From assembly GCF_900044055.2 (NCBI RefSeq), contig NZ_FCOX02000055.1, positions 1-46,959 of the forward strand: DNA of 46,959 bases, written 5' to 3'. Below are positions 9,468-16,901 of the stretch, in pieces; positions within the stretch are counted from its first letter, which is position 1, and each line of letters opens with the position of its first letter. The translations under genes and the position numbers were made by a program. Source of the DNA: Caballeronia calidae. GTDB lineage: Bacteria > Pseudomonadota > Gammaproteobacteria > Burkholderiales > Burkholderiaceae. The notes beneath the pieces are model-generated. The model ran no database searches, was not told where the DNA came from, and was given only the letters and a program-made list of their open reading frames with translations.

Positions 9468-9710
9468 GCGCACACCTGCAACCCACCAGGGCGAGCGGGA
9501 GAAGTAGGATTTCGTGAATAATCGTAAAGCCAAGCTCATGCGAGCCGATATCAATGACGCGATTCCAAGGACCGCGCCCGCCGCCACGACAAAACTCGGC
9601 GCGTCGGCGAGCGACGCGCCGAACACCATCATGCCGACATCGTCGGTCGAACAGAAGATCATGACGCATCTGCTCTCTTCTCCACCTGCTTCGAGTTGAG
9701 TTCTTCTGCT

Positions 9711-9733
9711 CGCGGCAGGCTTAGCCTGCCGCG
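9711..9733 (+). terminator. Strong hairpin, possible terminator of the sugar cluster
   Basis: CGCGGCAGGC and GCCTGCCGCG form a perfect 10-base stem around a 3-base loop. The tract that follows is TTCTTC rather than a clean T-run. It lies 244 bases after gpmA, so it could end the cluster transcript, but a bidirectional or other role is possible. Confidence 0.45.
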
Positions 9734-9918
9734 TTCTTCAACGCTTGTCCGAAAAACTCACAACGGCCCTCCCGCGACGAATACTGTGCTCGAGGCGACC
9801 GTGTTTGTGTCGCGCGTCACGCCTTACTGCGTGGACGTTTTAGACTTTTTCCAATTCGACCGCACGTTCACCACACTGTGTCGTTGGGACGAGTTGTCGT
9901 CTCGCGATAGATGACGAT

Positions 9919-9932
9919 GTCGAATATTCGAC
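9919..9932. promoter_or_regulatory. Perfect 14-base palindrome, operator-like
   Basis: GTCGAATATTCGAC is its own reverse complement. It lies in non-coding DNA between gpmA and the proQ-like gene. The size and AT-rich centre are typical of a dimeric repressor site, but no regulator can be assigned. Confidence 0.3.
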
Positions 9933-10099
9933 GATTTGAAGATCGGATAAGCGCCTTGCGTCCGCGAAGATACGCGCTCGATGCGGAGACTCGCTTATCG
10001 CGATGCAGCGCAGAAGATATGTTTCGAATAAATTACATACATAACAACCGATCATTCCTTATGTCAAATTTACTATGCAATTGACACCGGTTTTGCCGG

Positions 10100-10594
10100 T
10101 CAGCGCGGTCGACCATGTCGATTATTCGCGATCTGCTCCCGCCTGCGCGCCAGCCGAGTCTTCTCCTGACTTGTGCCGTACTCTGCTTCGGCAGCGGAAA
10201 CAACTCCGGTGACTGCGCCGGTGAAATCGATGCGCATATTGCCCTCGACGAGACAGGTCCAATAGCGTTGGCCCCGGCACCACATCTTGACGCCGTTACG
10301 AGCGTCTCGCTCGCTCAGTCCAAGCGACGCCGCTCGGGCAAGGACATCCTTGAGAATCCCAACCTTGAGCGGAACCTTTGGTGCGCGACTGTGCGGAAAG
10401 GCGTGCGGGAAATGTCGTTGCAGCGTGGCGACTGCGCGCGCGGCTGCGTCAGAAGACGTTCGCGGAGGCTTCGGTGACTGCTCCATTTCACGTCCGACGC
10501 CTACTGGCGCTGACGTCAAGCGTGCAGCAACCTTTTTGCGGTTCGCGCCTTGGCTCAGTTGCGCTTTGAGCGCAGCGAGATCTTCGAATCCCAT
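10100..10594 (-). CDS. ProQ/FinO-domain RNA-binding protein
   Basis: The 164-residue product has a low-complexity N-terminal third followed by a ProQ/FinO domain at about residues 50-135. That domain is marked by LQRHFPHAFPHSRAPKVPLKVGI and the downstream helical block around SERDARNGVKMWCRGQRYW. ProQ-type proteins are RNA chaperones that bind structured 3' ends of small RNAs and mRNAs. The start MGFEDLAALKAQL is the usual opening of the Burkholderiaceae branch of this family. The gene stands alone, convergent with gpmA. A short 5-base-stem hairpin (10086-10100) lies just past its stop but has no T-run. Its RNA targets cannot be inferred from this sequence. Confidence 0.8.
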   Translation of the reverse strand: MGFEDLAALKAQLSQGANRKKVAARLTSAPVGVGREMEQSPKPPRTSSDAAARAVATLQRHFPHAFPHSRAPKVPLKVGILKDVLARAASLGLSERDARNGVKMWCRGQRYWTCLVEGNMRIDFTGAVTGVVSAAEAEYGTSQEKTRLARRREQIANNRHGRPR

Positions 10595-10748
10595 CGTGCG
10601 TGCCTGAAATCAGTCGCCTAATTTTACCAGTCGCCGTCAAACATCGCCGTCAACGGCCCGCATGGAGTCTTCATCGGTACATCCTCCCTACCAGAGTACT
10701 TATGGTGAGCTAGAATACGGTGCAGTTGTCACCAAAGAGCACCTCACC

Positions 10749-11369
10749 ATGCAGACGGAAAGCTGGGTAGGACAGATTGAACGTGAATGGCAACAGCTTC
10801 GCAGCGCAGACCCGATGCTGGACGTCGAGAAGTTCTTCAAGCACGTGATTGCCGCGAACAAGACCGGCTTTCTCTCGCTTGAATCACTGGCTGCGATAGC
10901 GAACGCGCTCTTGACCAGCCCCCTCTCAGGCGCGCCAATCCTGGGACGTCGCCTTCTTGATCGTGTAGGTGTGAATCGCCATCCGTCGTTGCGGGTTGCA
11001 CTTGCCATCTCCCTCGTCACGTCGACCGGCGGCGATGCGGAATACACAAGTGGCAATGCGATCCTTGAAGATGTGATGAAGGACGACACCGCCGACGGTC
11101 GGCTTCGTGGCATCGCGGCGGCGGCGCTCGCAGACAGCGCACGGATCGGCAGGGGGAAAGATGCGGACGCGGACCTTGCAGTCACGCTGTACGAACGAGC
11201 GGTTGACTTGGGCCATAAGGCTTCAGCACACAATTTGGGGCTGTATTGGGAGGGAGTCTGGGGAGCACCGAGCACCGGAGCGACGCTCAATCGTCAGAAG
11301 GCCATCCAGATGTATCGGCGCGGAGGTGATGACGCACGGTGCCTACGCCGACTTCAAGCGTTACGGTAG
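10749..11369 (+). CDS. Sel1-like repeat protein of unknown role
   Basis: I recognise no specific family. The 206-residue product is largely helical and has no signal peptide or membrane segment. The C-terminal part contains two SLR/TPR-like helix pairs: an ADLAVTLYERAVDLGHKASAHNLGLYW block, followed by RQKAIQMYRRGGDDA, both resembling Sel1 repeats that mediate protein contacts. A longer frame begins at an ATG at 10662, but that start has no ribosome binding site, while the ATG at 10749 follows AAAGAG at suitable distance; I chose the latter. It is divergent from the proQ-like gene. Function is unknown, and such solo Sel1-like proteins are often accessory genes. Confidence 0.6.
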   Translation: MQTESWVGQIEREWQQLRSADPMLDVEKFFKHVIAANKTGFLSLESLAAIANALLTSPLSGAPILGRRLLDRVGVNRHPSLRVALAISLVTSTGGDAEYTSGNAILEDVMKDDTADGRLRGIAAAALADSARIGRGKDADADLAVTLYERAVDLGHKASAHNLGLYWEGVWGAPSTGATLNRQKAIQMYRRGGDDARCLRRLQALR

Positions 11370-11674
11370 ATCACCTTGTCGCCTTCCGTCTTTCCACACC
11401 CGGCGGCATCGTCGATGCTGCCCCCCGGCAGTCGTCCGTCCTCCCGCGCAAGGGATCCACCGGAGGCACGCAGCCCATCGCACCGGGTAGCGGCACGAAC
11501 CAAGACACTCCCGGCGGGAAGGCCAAGCAAAAACTGAAGAGAAGTCGTTGTGAGGGGCATGTGCACCGTTGGTTGTGCAGGATTACCATATGCAACGCGA
11601 AAGACCTCAAGCGCCCGGGCCCCACATTTCAGGACCCGGCACCCACGCGTTTGAGGCTCATCCGAGCGAACCTG
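11370..11674. other. Spacer between converging genes
   Basis: These 305 bases separate the Sel1-like gene from the converging MFS gene. I see no gene and no clear terminator in them. Confidence 0.4.
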
Positions 11675-12922
11675 TTACTGTTTCTTCGTCGCCAACTCCA
11701 CGTTTCTGGCGTTATGCGCGGACGTCACGCTCTTTCCTGGCAGGGTGAGCGTGACAATTGCGCAAATGACCGTACAGGCGGCGAGAAACGCGAACGCCCC
11801 ATCGTAGGAGCCATGACGGGCCACGATCAGGAACCCCATCACAGCCGGTGATGCGACGCCTGCAAGCTGACTTCCAAGATTGACGATGCCCGAGGCCATG
11901 CCCATGTCTTTCGCCTCGATCAGTTTCAAAGGAAAGGACCAGAGCGCAATGAAGGAAATCTTCATGCTGAAGGAGAGAACGAGTTGGCAGGCAATCACCA
12001 CTGGCAGTGTCGGCACGCTCAGCATAACGAACAAACTCATGCCCGCAAGCGCAACGCTCAGGAACAACAGGTACTTTTCACGCCCAGCGAACAGCTTGTC
12101 CGCCAACCAGCCTCCGGAAAGCATGCCAACTACACCTGCGATTCCAGGCAGGGCCGACACGATGCCAACATGCGCGAGGTCAAGCTTCTGAACTTTCATC
12201 ATGTAGGAAGGCAGCCAGGAGAGGAAGCCCCAGATAAGAATGTTGACGCCGAAGTTGATGACCGAAATCTTCCAGATATTGCTGTCCTTGATGAGTTCCC
12301 TGAAGGGAAGCGGCGGCTCGTGATGACCGCTGGTCGTCGGCACGTTACTGGGCGCGGGATGCGACCGGCGCGTTCCAAAGAAGTACAAGAGAAATGCGAG
12401 CGCGCCGAAGACAGACGAGCCGATAAACATTCCGCGCCAGCCCGTATGCGCAATCAGCGGAACGGCGATGAGCGGCGCGACCACGAGGCTGAGCGGGTTC
12501 GTCGCTAGCATGAACGACTGTACCCGCGCCCGCTCGTTCTTCGCATAGCCTTCCGCTACGGCCTTGTATGCAGCTGACGGAAAGCTCCCTTCAAAGATGC
12601 CGAAAAGGAAGCGAATCACGAACAGCGCGGTCAGCGACCAGGCCAGTCCGCTTGCCGCAGTGAATATCGCAAACATGAACACGGAGAAGAGGATGGTCTT
12701 GCGCGTTCCGATCTTGTCGGCCACCCATCCGCCCGGAAGCTGGATGACGGCGTAGCCAATGAAGAACACGCTGAGAAGCAGGCCCAGCCCCGACTCGTCG
12801 ATCTTGAATTCGGCGCCGATATACGGAAGCGCCAGGTTGATCAGGAATCGCTCGAGATAGCTCGCGAACCAGCATACGAACAGCACCGACGCGAACTGGA
12901 ATTTCTGATTCGAAACGTTCAT
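11675..12922 (-). CDS. MFS transporter, anion:cation symporter (ACS) type
   Basis: The product has about 415 residues and twelve predicted membrane segments, with a long polar loop between segments 6 and 7. The loop after segment 2 has the GGWVADKIGTRK form, the MFS signature A motif, and it is echoed after segment 8 by GGWLADKLFAGREK. The sequence resembles the ACS branch that imports organic acids such as glucarate, hexuronates and phthalate with protons. I chose the ATG at 12922, preceded by GAGGAACGT; the frame stays open for 34 more codons but those residues do not look like transporter sequence. It lies downstream of the sulfatase on the same strand (185-base gap) and probably imports that enzyme's substrate or product. 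Confidence 0.85.
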   Translation of the reverse strand: MNVSNQKFQFASVLFVCWFASYLERFLINLALPYIGAEFKIDESGLGLLLSVFFIGYAVIQLPGGWVADKIGTRKTILFSVFMFAIFTAASGLAWSLTALFVIRFLFGIFEGSFPSAAYKAVAEGYAKNERARVQSFMLATNPLSLVVAPLIAVPLIAHTGWRGMFIGSSVFGALAFLLYFFGTRRSHPAPSNVPTTSGHHEPPLPFRELIKDSNIWKISVINFGVNILIWGFLSWLPSYMMKVQKLDLAHVGIVSALPGIAGVVGMLSGGWLADKLFAGREKYLLFLSVALAGMSLFVMLSVPTLPVVIACQLVLSFSMKISFIALWSFPLKLIEAKDMGMASGIVNLGSQLAGVASPAVMGFLIVARHGSYDGAFAFLAACTVICAIVTLTLPGKSVTSAHNARNVELATKKQ

Positions 12923-13107
12923 ACGTTCCTCATTTTTCAAGCTCGAAGGCAGGCTGATGGCTAGTTTCTCGCAGCCGAAAGAGTGCCAGCCCGAACTCAT
13001 GTCTCCCCGATATGGGTAATGCAACGCGCGTGCCCTTTCGGACCGGATGTCTATGCTTTCTTCTGCGGAGCTCGGGCGCGCGTTGGGTTGCTCGCTCCAG
13101 ATCCGCG

Positions 13108-14562
13108 TTAGTCGAACACGATGGGCGCGCCCGGAGGCGGACTGAAGCCCAGGTCGCCTCGTGCGACAACCGCTTCACGGCCACCGTTCAGCGACAGCAG
13201 TTCGGACTGGCGCTCGCGCACCATGCGATCGACATCCTCCGGGTTGCAGATCTTGAGCAGCCGCTCATGGCATTCGCTCAGGACGCTTGTGTACCTCGGG
13301 TCCGTCCCGAGGTCGTTGATTTCTTCGGGGTCTGCCTTGAGGTCGAAAAGTTGCGCGGGATAGTCCACGTAGTACATGTACTTGTACTGGTTGTGACGAA
13401 TCATGAACGCGCCCGTTGCCGACCCCATGCCGTGGTATTCGGTCAACACGTTGCGGTCGGGCTTCGCGCCATCGGCGATGTCGTCCAGCGAAACGCCGGG
13501 GAAACCGTCCGTGAGCGCGGGGTCCGTTTCGCCGACCGAGCGAAGAATGAACGGGTAAGTATCGACATGGCTCACCGGCGTATCCACCACCTTGCCCGGT
13601 TCGATGCCGGGGCCTGCGACGATCAGGGGCACGCCCGAAGCCTCCTCGAACAAGGTGGACTTGCCCCACATTCCGCGCGAGCCGAGATTGTCGCCATGGT
13701 CGCTCGTGTACATCACCCGGGTGCGGTCGGCGAGGCCTGCATCCTGCAGCGCGTTGAGCACGAGACCGATGTTTTCATCGAGGAAGGAGCACAGCCCGTA
13801 ATAGCCGGCAAGGGCCTTCTTCAGCTTCTCGTCGTCGAAATGGTCGTCATAGTTGAAGCTGCTGCGGTAATCGACCTGGTATGGGTGCGTGGGCCGCTCC
13901 TCCTTCCGGTAGAGCTTCGGAAGAGGCAGGTCCTGATTGTAGTACTTGTAGAAATGCTGAGGCGGAGCCGTCAGCGGGAAATGTGGCGCGACGAAGGACA
14001 CGAACAGCACCCACGGCGTGTCCGACTGCTTCTTCGCCATCTCTTGCAGCCACGTCTGCGCGCGCGCTGCGATGTCACGGTCGTAGAACGTGTACTGACT
14101 CTCGCCGGGGCCGGCCATATTGGCCATCTTGTAAGCGCCCTTCCGGACCGGCAGGTCGCTGCGGACCAGACCCATCAGATCGCCCTTGCCCTCGATGATG
14201 TGCATGGGAATGACTTCTTCCGTGAAGCCATGGTCTTCGCCCGTCAGCTTGAAGTGCAGCTTGCCGATCGACGTGACGTTGTGCCCGCGGTCCCGCAGCT
14301 TGTGATGCCAGCTCGGCACTTCGCCGTCGTAGGCATCGGCGTTGTCGGCGTAGCCGATCTGGTGGATGTACTTGCCCACCGCGAACGACGCGCGCGACGG
14401 AATGCAGACCGGGCTCGTGCAATACGCCGAGCTGAAGCGCGTGCCGCGCGCGGCGAGCGCATCCAGATTCGGCGTCTCGACAATCTTGTTGCCCGCGCAG
14501 CCGAGCATCTTCGGATTGTGCTCGTCCGACATGATGATGAGCAGGTTTTGCGAATCTTTCAT
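13108..14562 (-). CDS. Sulfatase (alkaline phosphatase superfamily, Cys-type)
   Basis: The 484-residue product belongs to the type I sulfatases. Metal ligands are expected in IIMSDEHN near the start. The sequence CIPSR at residues 53-57 is the CxPSR motif, whose Cys is converted to formylglycine for catalysis. SIGKLHF and TSDHGDNLG are further conserved metal-binding and active-site blocks. There is no signal peptide, so the enzyme should be cytoplasmic and hydrolyse an imported sulfate ester (a phosphonate or phosphate ester is possible in this superfamily). The overall pattern is closer to choline-sulfatase-like and phosphonate monoester hydrolase-like members than to arylsulfatases. GGAGG precedes the ATG. 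It needs a formylglycine-generating enzyme, not found in this window. Neighbours are an MFS importer and a GntR regulator. Confidence 0.85.
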   Translation of the reverse strand: MKDSQNLLIIMSDEHNPKMLGCAGNKIVETPNLDALAARGTRFSSAYCTSPVCIPSRASFAVGKYIHQIGYADNADAYDGEVPSWHHKLRDRGHNVTSIGKLHFKLTGEDHGFTEEVIPMHIIEGKGDLMGLVRSDLPVRKGAYKMANMAGPGESQYTFYDRDIAARAQTWLQEMAKKQSDTPWVLFVSFVAPHFPLTAPPQHFYKYYNQDLPLPKLYRKEERPTHPYQVDYRSSFNYDDHFDDEKLKKALAGYYGLCSFLDENIGLVLNALQDAGLADRTRVMYTSDHGDNLGSRGMWGKSTLFEEASGVPLIVAGPGIEPGKVVDTPVSHVDTYPFILRSVGETDPALTDGFPGVSLDDIADGAKPDRNVLTEYHGMGSATGAFMIRHNQYKYMYYVDYPAQLFDLKADPEEINDLGTDPRYTSVLSECHERLLKICNPEDVDRMVRERQSELLSLNGGREAVVARGDLGFSPPPGAPIVFD

Positions 14563-14571
14563 ATTTCCTCC

Positions 14572-14591
14572 AACTATGTAGGACTATAGTT
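14572..14591. promoter_or_regulatory. Candidate GntR operator before the sulfatase gene
   Basis: AACTAT-N8-ATAGTT is an inverted repeat lying immediately upstream of the sulfatase ribosome binding site. Its core CTAT-N8-ATAG recurs with the same spacing upstream of the GntR gene (15460-15475). Location and repetition suggest a site for that regulator. Confidence 0.5.
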
Positions 14592-14637
14592 TTCGCGGGA
14601 CAAATTTTTTTGGGGCAATGTGTCTGCCCCGAAAAAT

Positions 14638-15435
14638 TCAGCGCGAAGTGTGACCCATTTTCGGTAACTGGTCGGGCACGCTGAGTACCCGGCTCGTCGC
14701 CGGAATGGAGAATTCCTGGTAATACACGCACGCGGTCGCGCCCATCATGGCCGCTGCCCTCATGAACAACCCCGCCTCGCCTGCCTTCGTACCGGTGGCT
14801 TGCGCCGTGGCAACGTCGAATTTGATCACGTTGATGTCGTGCGTGATGCGGGTAATCGGCACGCTCAGCTCATTGGCGATGAGCGTCTTGAAGTTCAGGC
14901 CGTCCAGCGAGCGCAACGACGCCTTCGATAGGCGCGGCAAGATTCGACTGTCCAGATAGAACCGTACGAGCACGTCGAACTCGCCGTTCACATTGATCGT
15001 TCGAGTGATCAGCACGAGATGCTCGCTGGCATCGGGAAAATAGCGCGTCCACGCACCTTTGCCGCTGACTCGCTCCCGGCTCACCACCTTCGAGTAGACG
15101 GGGAGAAAGCTCTCGCCGTCGTCTGCGAAGAAACGACAGTGCCACGGGTCCTCCATGCGCAGATCGTTTTCCGCCACGAAGCTGCCGAGCCCGTGTAGCC
15201 GCACCACCACGCCCTGATCAACCAGCATGCGCAGCGCCCGCTGCACGGTCCCGAGACTGAACGGGGTCATTTCCGCAAGTTCCTCTTCCGTCGGGAGCTT
15301 GTCGCCCGCTTTCCAGTGCCCCGCGGTAATCGCCTGAAGCAATACCGAGCACAGGCGCATGTACTTTGGCGCCCCGCTCCGGTCCGGCCGCGCAAGGACC
15401 GCGAAGACATCGGTGGTGTTTGCAGCTGTGGACAT
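14638..15435 (-). CDS. GntR-family transcriptional regulator (HutC/UTRA subfamily)
   Basis: The 265-residue protein has an N-terminal winged helix of GntR type at about residues 22-90, with KYMRLCSVLLQAI, GDKLPTEEELAE and GTVQRALRMLVDQG blocks and a wing ending GLGSFVA. The remainder, about residues 100-250, has the UTRA ligand-binding layout with conserved R/D/Y residues such as LVRFYLDSRILP and VYYQEFSIP. Such regulators are usually repressors released by a small metabolite. It stands directly upstream of the sulfatase on the same strand, 75 bases before it, and a shared palindrome precedes both genes, which suggests autoregulation and control of the sulfatase/MFS genes. The inducer is unknown. 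Confidence 0.85.
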   Translation of the reverse strand: MSTAANTTDVFAVLARPDRSGAPKYMRLCSVLLQAITAGHWKAGDKLPTEEELAEMTPFSLGTVQRALRMLVDQGVVVRLHGLGSFVAENDLRMEDPWHCRFFADDGESFLPVYSKVVSRERVSGKGAWTRYFPDASEHLVLITRTINVNGEFDVLVRFYLDSRILPRLSKASLRSLDGLNFKTLIANELSVPITRITHDINVIKFDVATAQATGTKAGEAGLFMRAAAMMGATACVYYQEFSIPATSRVLSVPDQLPKMGHTSR

Positions 15436-15458
15436 AGAGTTCGGGTAGAAACGGAAGA

Positions 15459-15476
15459 GCTATATAGTTATATAGC
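15459..15476. promoter_or_regulatory. Candidate GntR operator before its own gene
   Basis: GCTATATA-GT-TATATAGC is a perfect inverted repeat 24 bases upstream of the regulator's ATG. Read as CTAT-N8-ATAG it matches the site before the sulfatase gene in arms and spacing. The AT-rich sequence could also overlap the promoter. Confidence 0.5.
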
Positions 15477-15544
15477 AATGTACGCCTGTCCCGGCATTTG
15501 CGCAATACTGCGCCGGGCGGGTAAACCCCGCGAGCCTCCACGAA

Positions 15545-15558
15545 TTCGCACGTGCGAA
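15545..15558. promoter_or_regulatory. Perfect 14-base palindrome in the divergent control region
   Basis: TTCGCACGTGCGAA is self-complementary. It lies between the GntR gene and glycerate kinase, upstream of the two TTGTGCA-type boxes, and could serve either direction. Confidence 0.3.
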
Positions 15559-15599
15559 CCGTGCACCGCACGCCACGCACCGTTCGGCCGATGCGCCTC

Positions 15600-15615
15600 T
15601 TGTGCATCTGCATGA
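15600..15615. promoter_or_regulatory. Candidate CdaR box 1
   Basis: TTGTGCATCTGCATGA is an imperfect inverted repeat of TTGTGCA with two mismatches in the right arm. It repeats 42 bases further on, about four helical turns away, on the same face of the DNA. The arms resemble sites I recall for CdaR/SdaR regulators, and a cdaR-like gene ends this operon. Confidence 0.4.
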
Positions 15616-15641
15616 AAAATCGCGGCATGTCGGAGACCGAC

Positions 15642-15657
15642 TTGTGCATTTGCACGA
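15642..15657. promoter_or_regulatory. Candidate CdaR box 2
   Basis: TTGTGCATTTGCACGA is an inverted repeat with one mismatch from TTGTGCA-N2-TGCACAA. It is the better of the two copies and lies 57 bases before the glycerate kinase start. Confidence 0.45.
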
Positions 15658-15714
15658 TGGCCGCGGATGTCTGCGTGTTTAGCATGACGGCGTACAACAT
15701 CAGCGAGCCAGCCC

Positions 15715-16857
15715 GTGAAAATTGTCATCGCACCGGACTCCTTCAAGGAAAGCCTTTGCGCGGCGGATGCCGCCCAGTCGATTCAGGAGGGATTCGCGCA
15801 CGTGTTCCCCGCCGCAAGCTTCGTGTGCCTCCCCATTGCGGACGGCGGCGAGGGAACGGTGGAAGCCCTGAAGGGGCCTTTGCGTGCGCGGCTTATCCCG
15901 ACAAGTGTGAGCGATCCGCTGGGCCGCACGGTCAGCGCCGAGTTTGGACTGAACGACAAACACGTGGCGCTTCTCGAAATGGCCTCTGCCTGCGGGCTTC
16001 ATCACGTCGCGCTCGCCGAACGTGATCCGCTGCGGGCAACCAGTCGCGGACTGGGCGAGCTCGTGCTGGCGGCGCTCGACGAAGGCGCGCGTCACTTCAT
16101 CGTTGGCCTTGGCGGCAGCGCGACGAACGACTGCGGCGTGGGCTTTCTTCAAGTGCTCGGTGTGCGATTTCTTGACGGCGACGGCCGCGACTTGTCGAGC
16201 GGCGCGGGCAGCTTGCACAAGCTCGCACGAATCGATCGAAGCGGCATGGACCCACGCATCGCCGAATGCTCGTTCGATGTCGCGTGCGACGTCGACAATC
16301 CGCTGTGCGGACCCGCCGGAGCGTCGGCCGTGTTCGGCCCGCAGAAGGGGGCGACGCAGGACATGATCGCCGCGCTGGACCAGGCGTTAGGGCATGTCGC
16401 GGACGTCATGCGCCGCGACCTCGGCGTCGATGTGGCATCGCTCCCCGGCGCCGGCGCGGCGGGAGGTATGGGCGCCGCGATGGTCGGCTTCCTCAACGCG
16501 AATCTGAAGCCTGGGTCCGTCATCGTCGCGGAGGCGCTCGGTCTGGAACAGGCTATCGTCGGCGCGGATCTCGTCATTACAGGCGAAGGCTGCGTGGATG
16601 GGCAAACATCGCGCGGAAAAGCCCCCGCCGGCGTCGCGCAGATTGCACGCCGTCTGGGCGTTCCGGTGCTTGCGCTGGGAGGCGCCGTCACCGCGAACGC
16701 GGACGAACTCGCTGCAATCGGCATTCAGGCAGCGTTTGCATCCGTCCGCCGCGCCTGCTCCTTGAGCGACGCGCTGCAAGAAGCCCGCGCGAATCTGCGG
16801 GCAACCGCTCGCAACGTCGCGGAAGTGCTTCGGCTGGGCATGTCGATCAAACGCTAG
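15715..16857 (+). CDS. Glycerate kinase (GK-I type, 2-phosphoglycerate-forming)
   Basis: The 380-residue enzyme phosphorylates D-glycerate with ATP, and members of this family (GarK/GlxK) give 2-phosphoglycerate. Typical blocks are MKIVIAPDSFKESL at the N-terminus, PIADGGEGTVEAL, VGLGGSATNDCGVG, GAAGGMGAAMVGF and VITGEGCVDGQTSRGK. Length is normal. It begins with GTG at 15715, and the conserved N-terminus fixes that start even though the ribosome binding site is weak. A pyruvate kinase gene follows 44 bases later, so with enolase supplied in trans the pair would convert glycerate to pyruvate. In enterobacteria this kinase serves glucarate and galactarate breakdown under CdaR control, and a CdaR-like gene closes this operon. 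Confidence 0.92.
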   Translation: MKIVIAPDSFKESLCAADAAQSIQEGFAHVFPAASFVCLPIADGGEGTVEALKGPLRARLIPTSVSDPLGRTVSAEFGLNDKHVALLEMASACGLHHVALAERDPLRATSRGLGELVLAALDEGARHFIVGLGGSATNDCGVGFLQVLGVRFLDGDGRDLSSGAGSLHKLARIDRSGMDPRIAECSFDVACDVDNPLCGPAGASAVFGPQKGATQDMIAALDQALGHVADVMRRDLGVDVASLPGAGAAGGMGAAMVGFLNANLKPGSVIVAEALGLEQAIVGADLVITGEGCVDGQTSRGKAPAGVAQIARRLGVPVLALGGAVTANADELAAIGIQAAFASVRRACSLSDALQEARANLRATARNVAEVLRLGMSIKR

Positions 16858-16901
16858 CACGTCACCGAACCGCCCTCTCCTACTCCTTCAGGAACCCAAT
16901 C

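Larger units (their letters stand above)
9468..10099 (+). other. Non-coding spacer after the sugar cluster
   Basis: No convincing gene is visible in these 632 bases. It contains a strong hairpin (9711-9733) and a perfect 14-base palindrome (9919-9932). The right end, 10010-10080, is AT-rich. A hydrophobic stretch can be read on the minus strand around 9550-9670, but the frame breaks near 9645; it may be a remnant of a small membrane protein. Confidence 0.5.

Noticed and set aside
9540..9690. Hydrophobic minus-strand segment resembling a small Burkholderia membrane protein (DUF2964-like)
   Set aside because: The resemblance needs a frame change near 9645 and covers few residues; too weak to list as a gene.
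13012..14589. A 525-codon plus-strand frame across the sulfatase gene
   Set aside because: It is antisense to a sulfatase with an intact active-site motif and a clear ribosome binding site, and has no motifs of its own.
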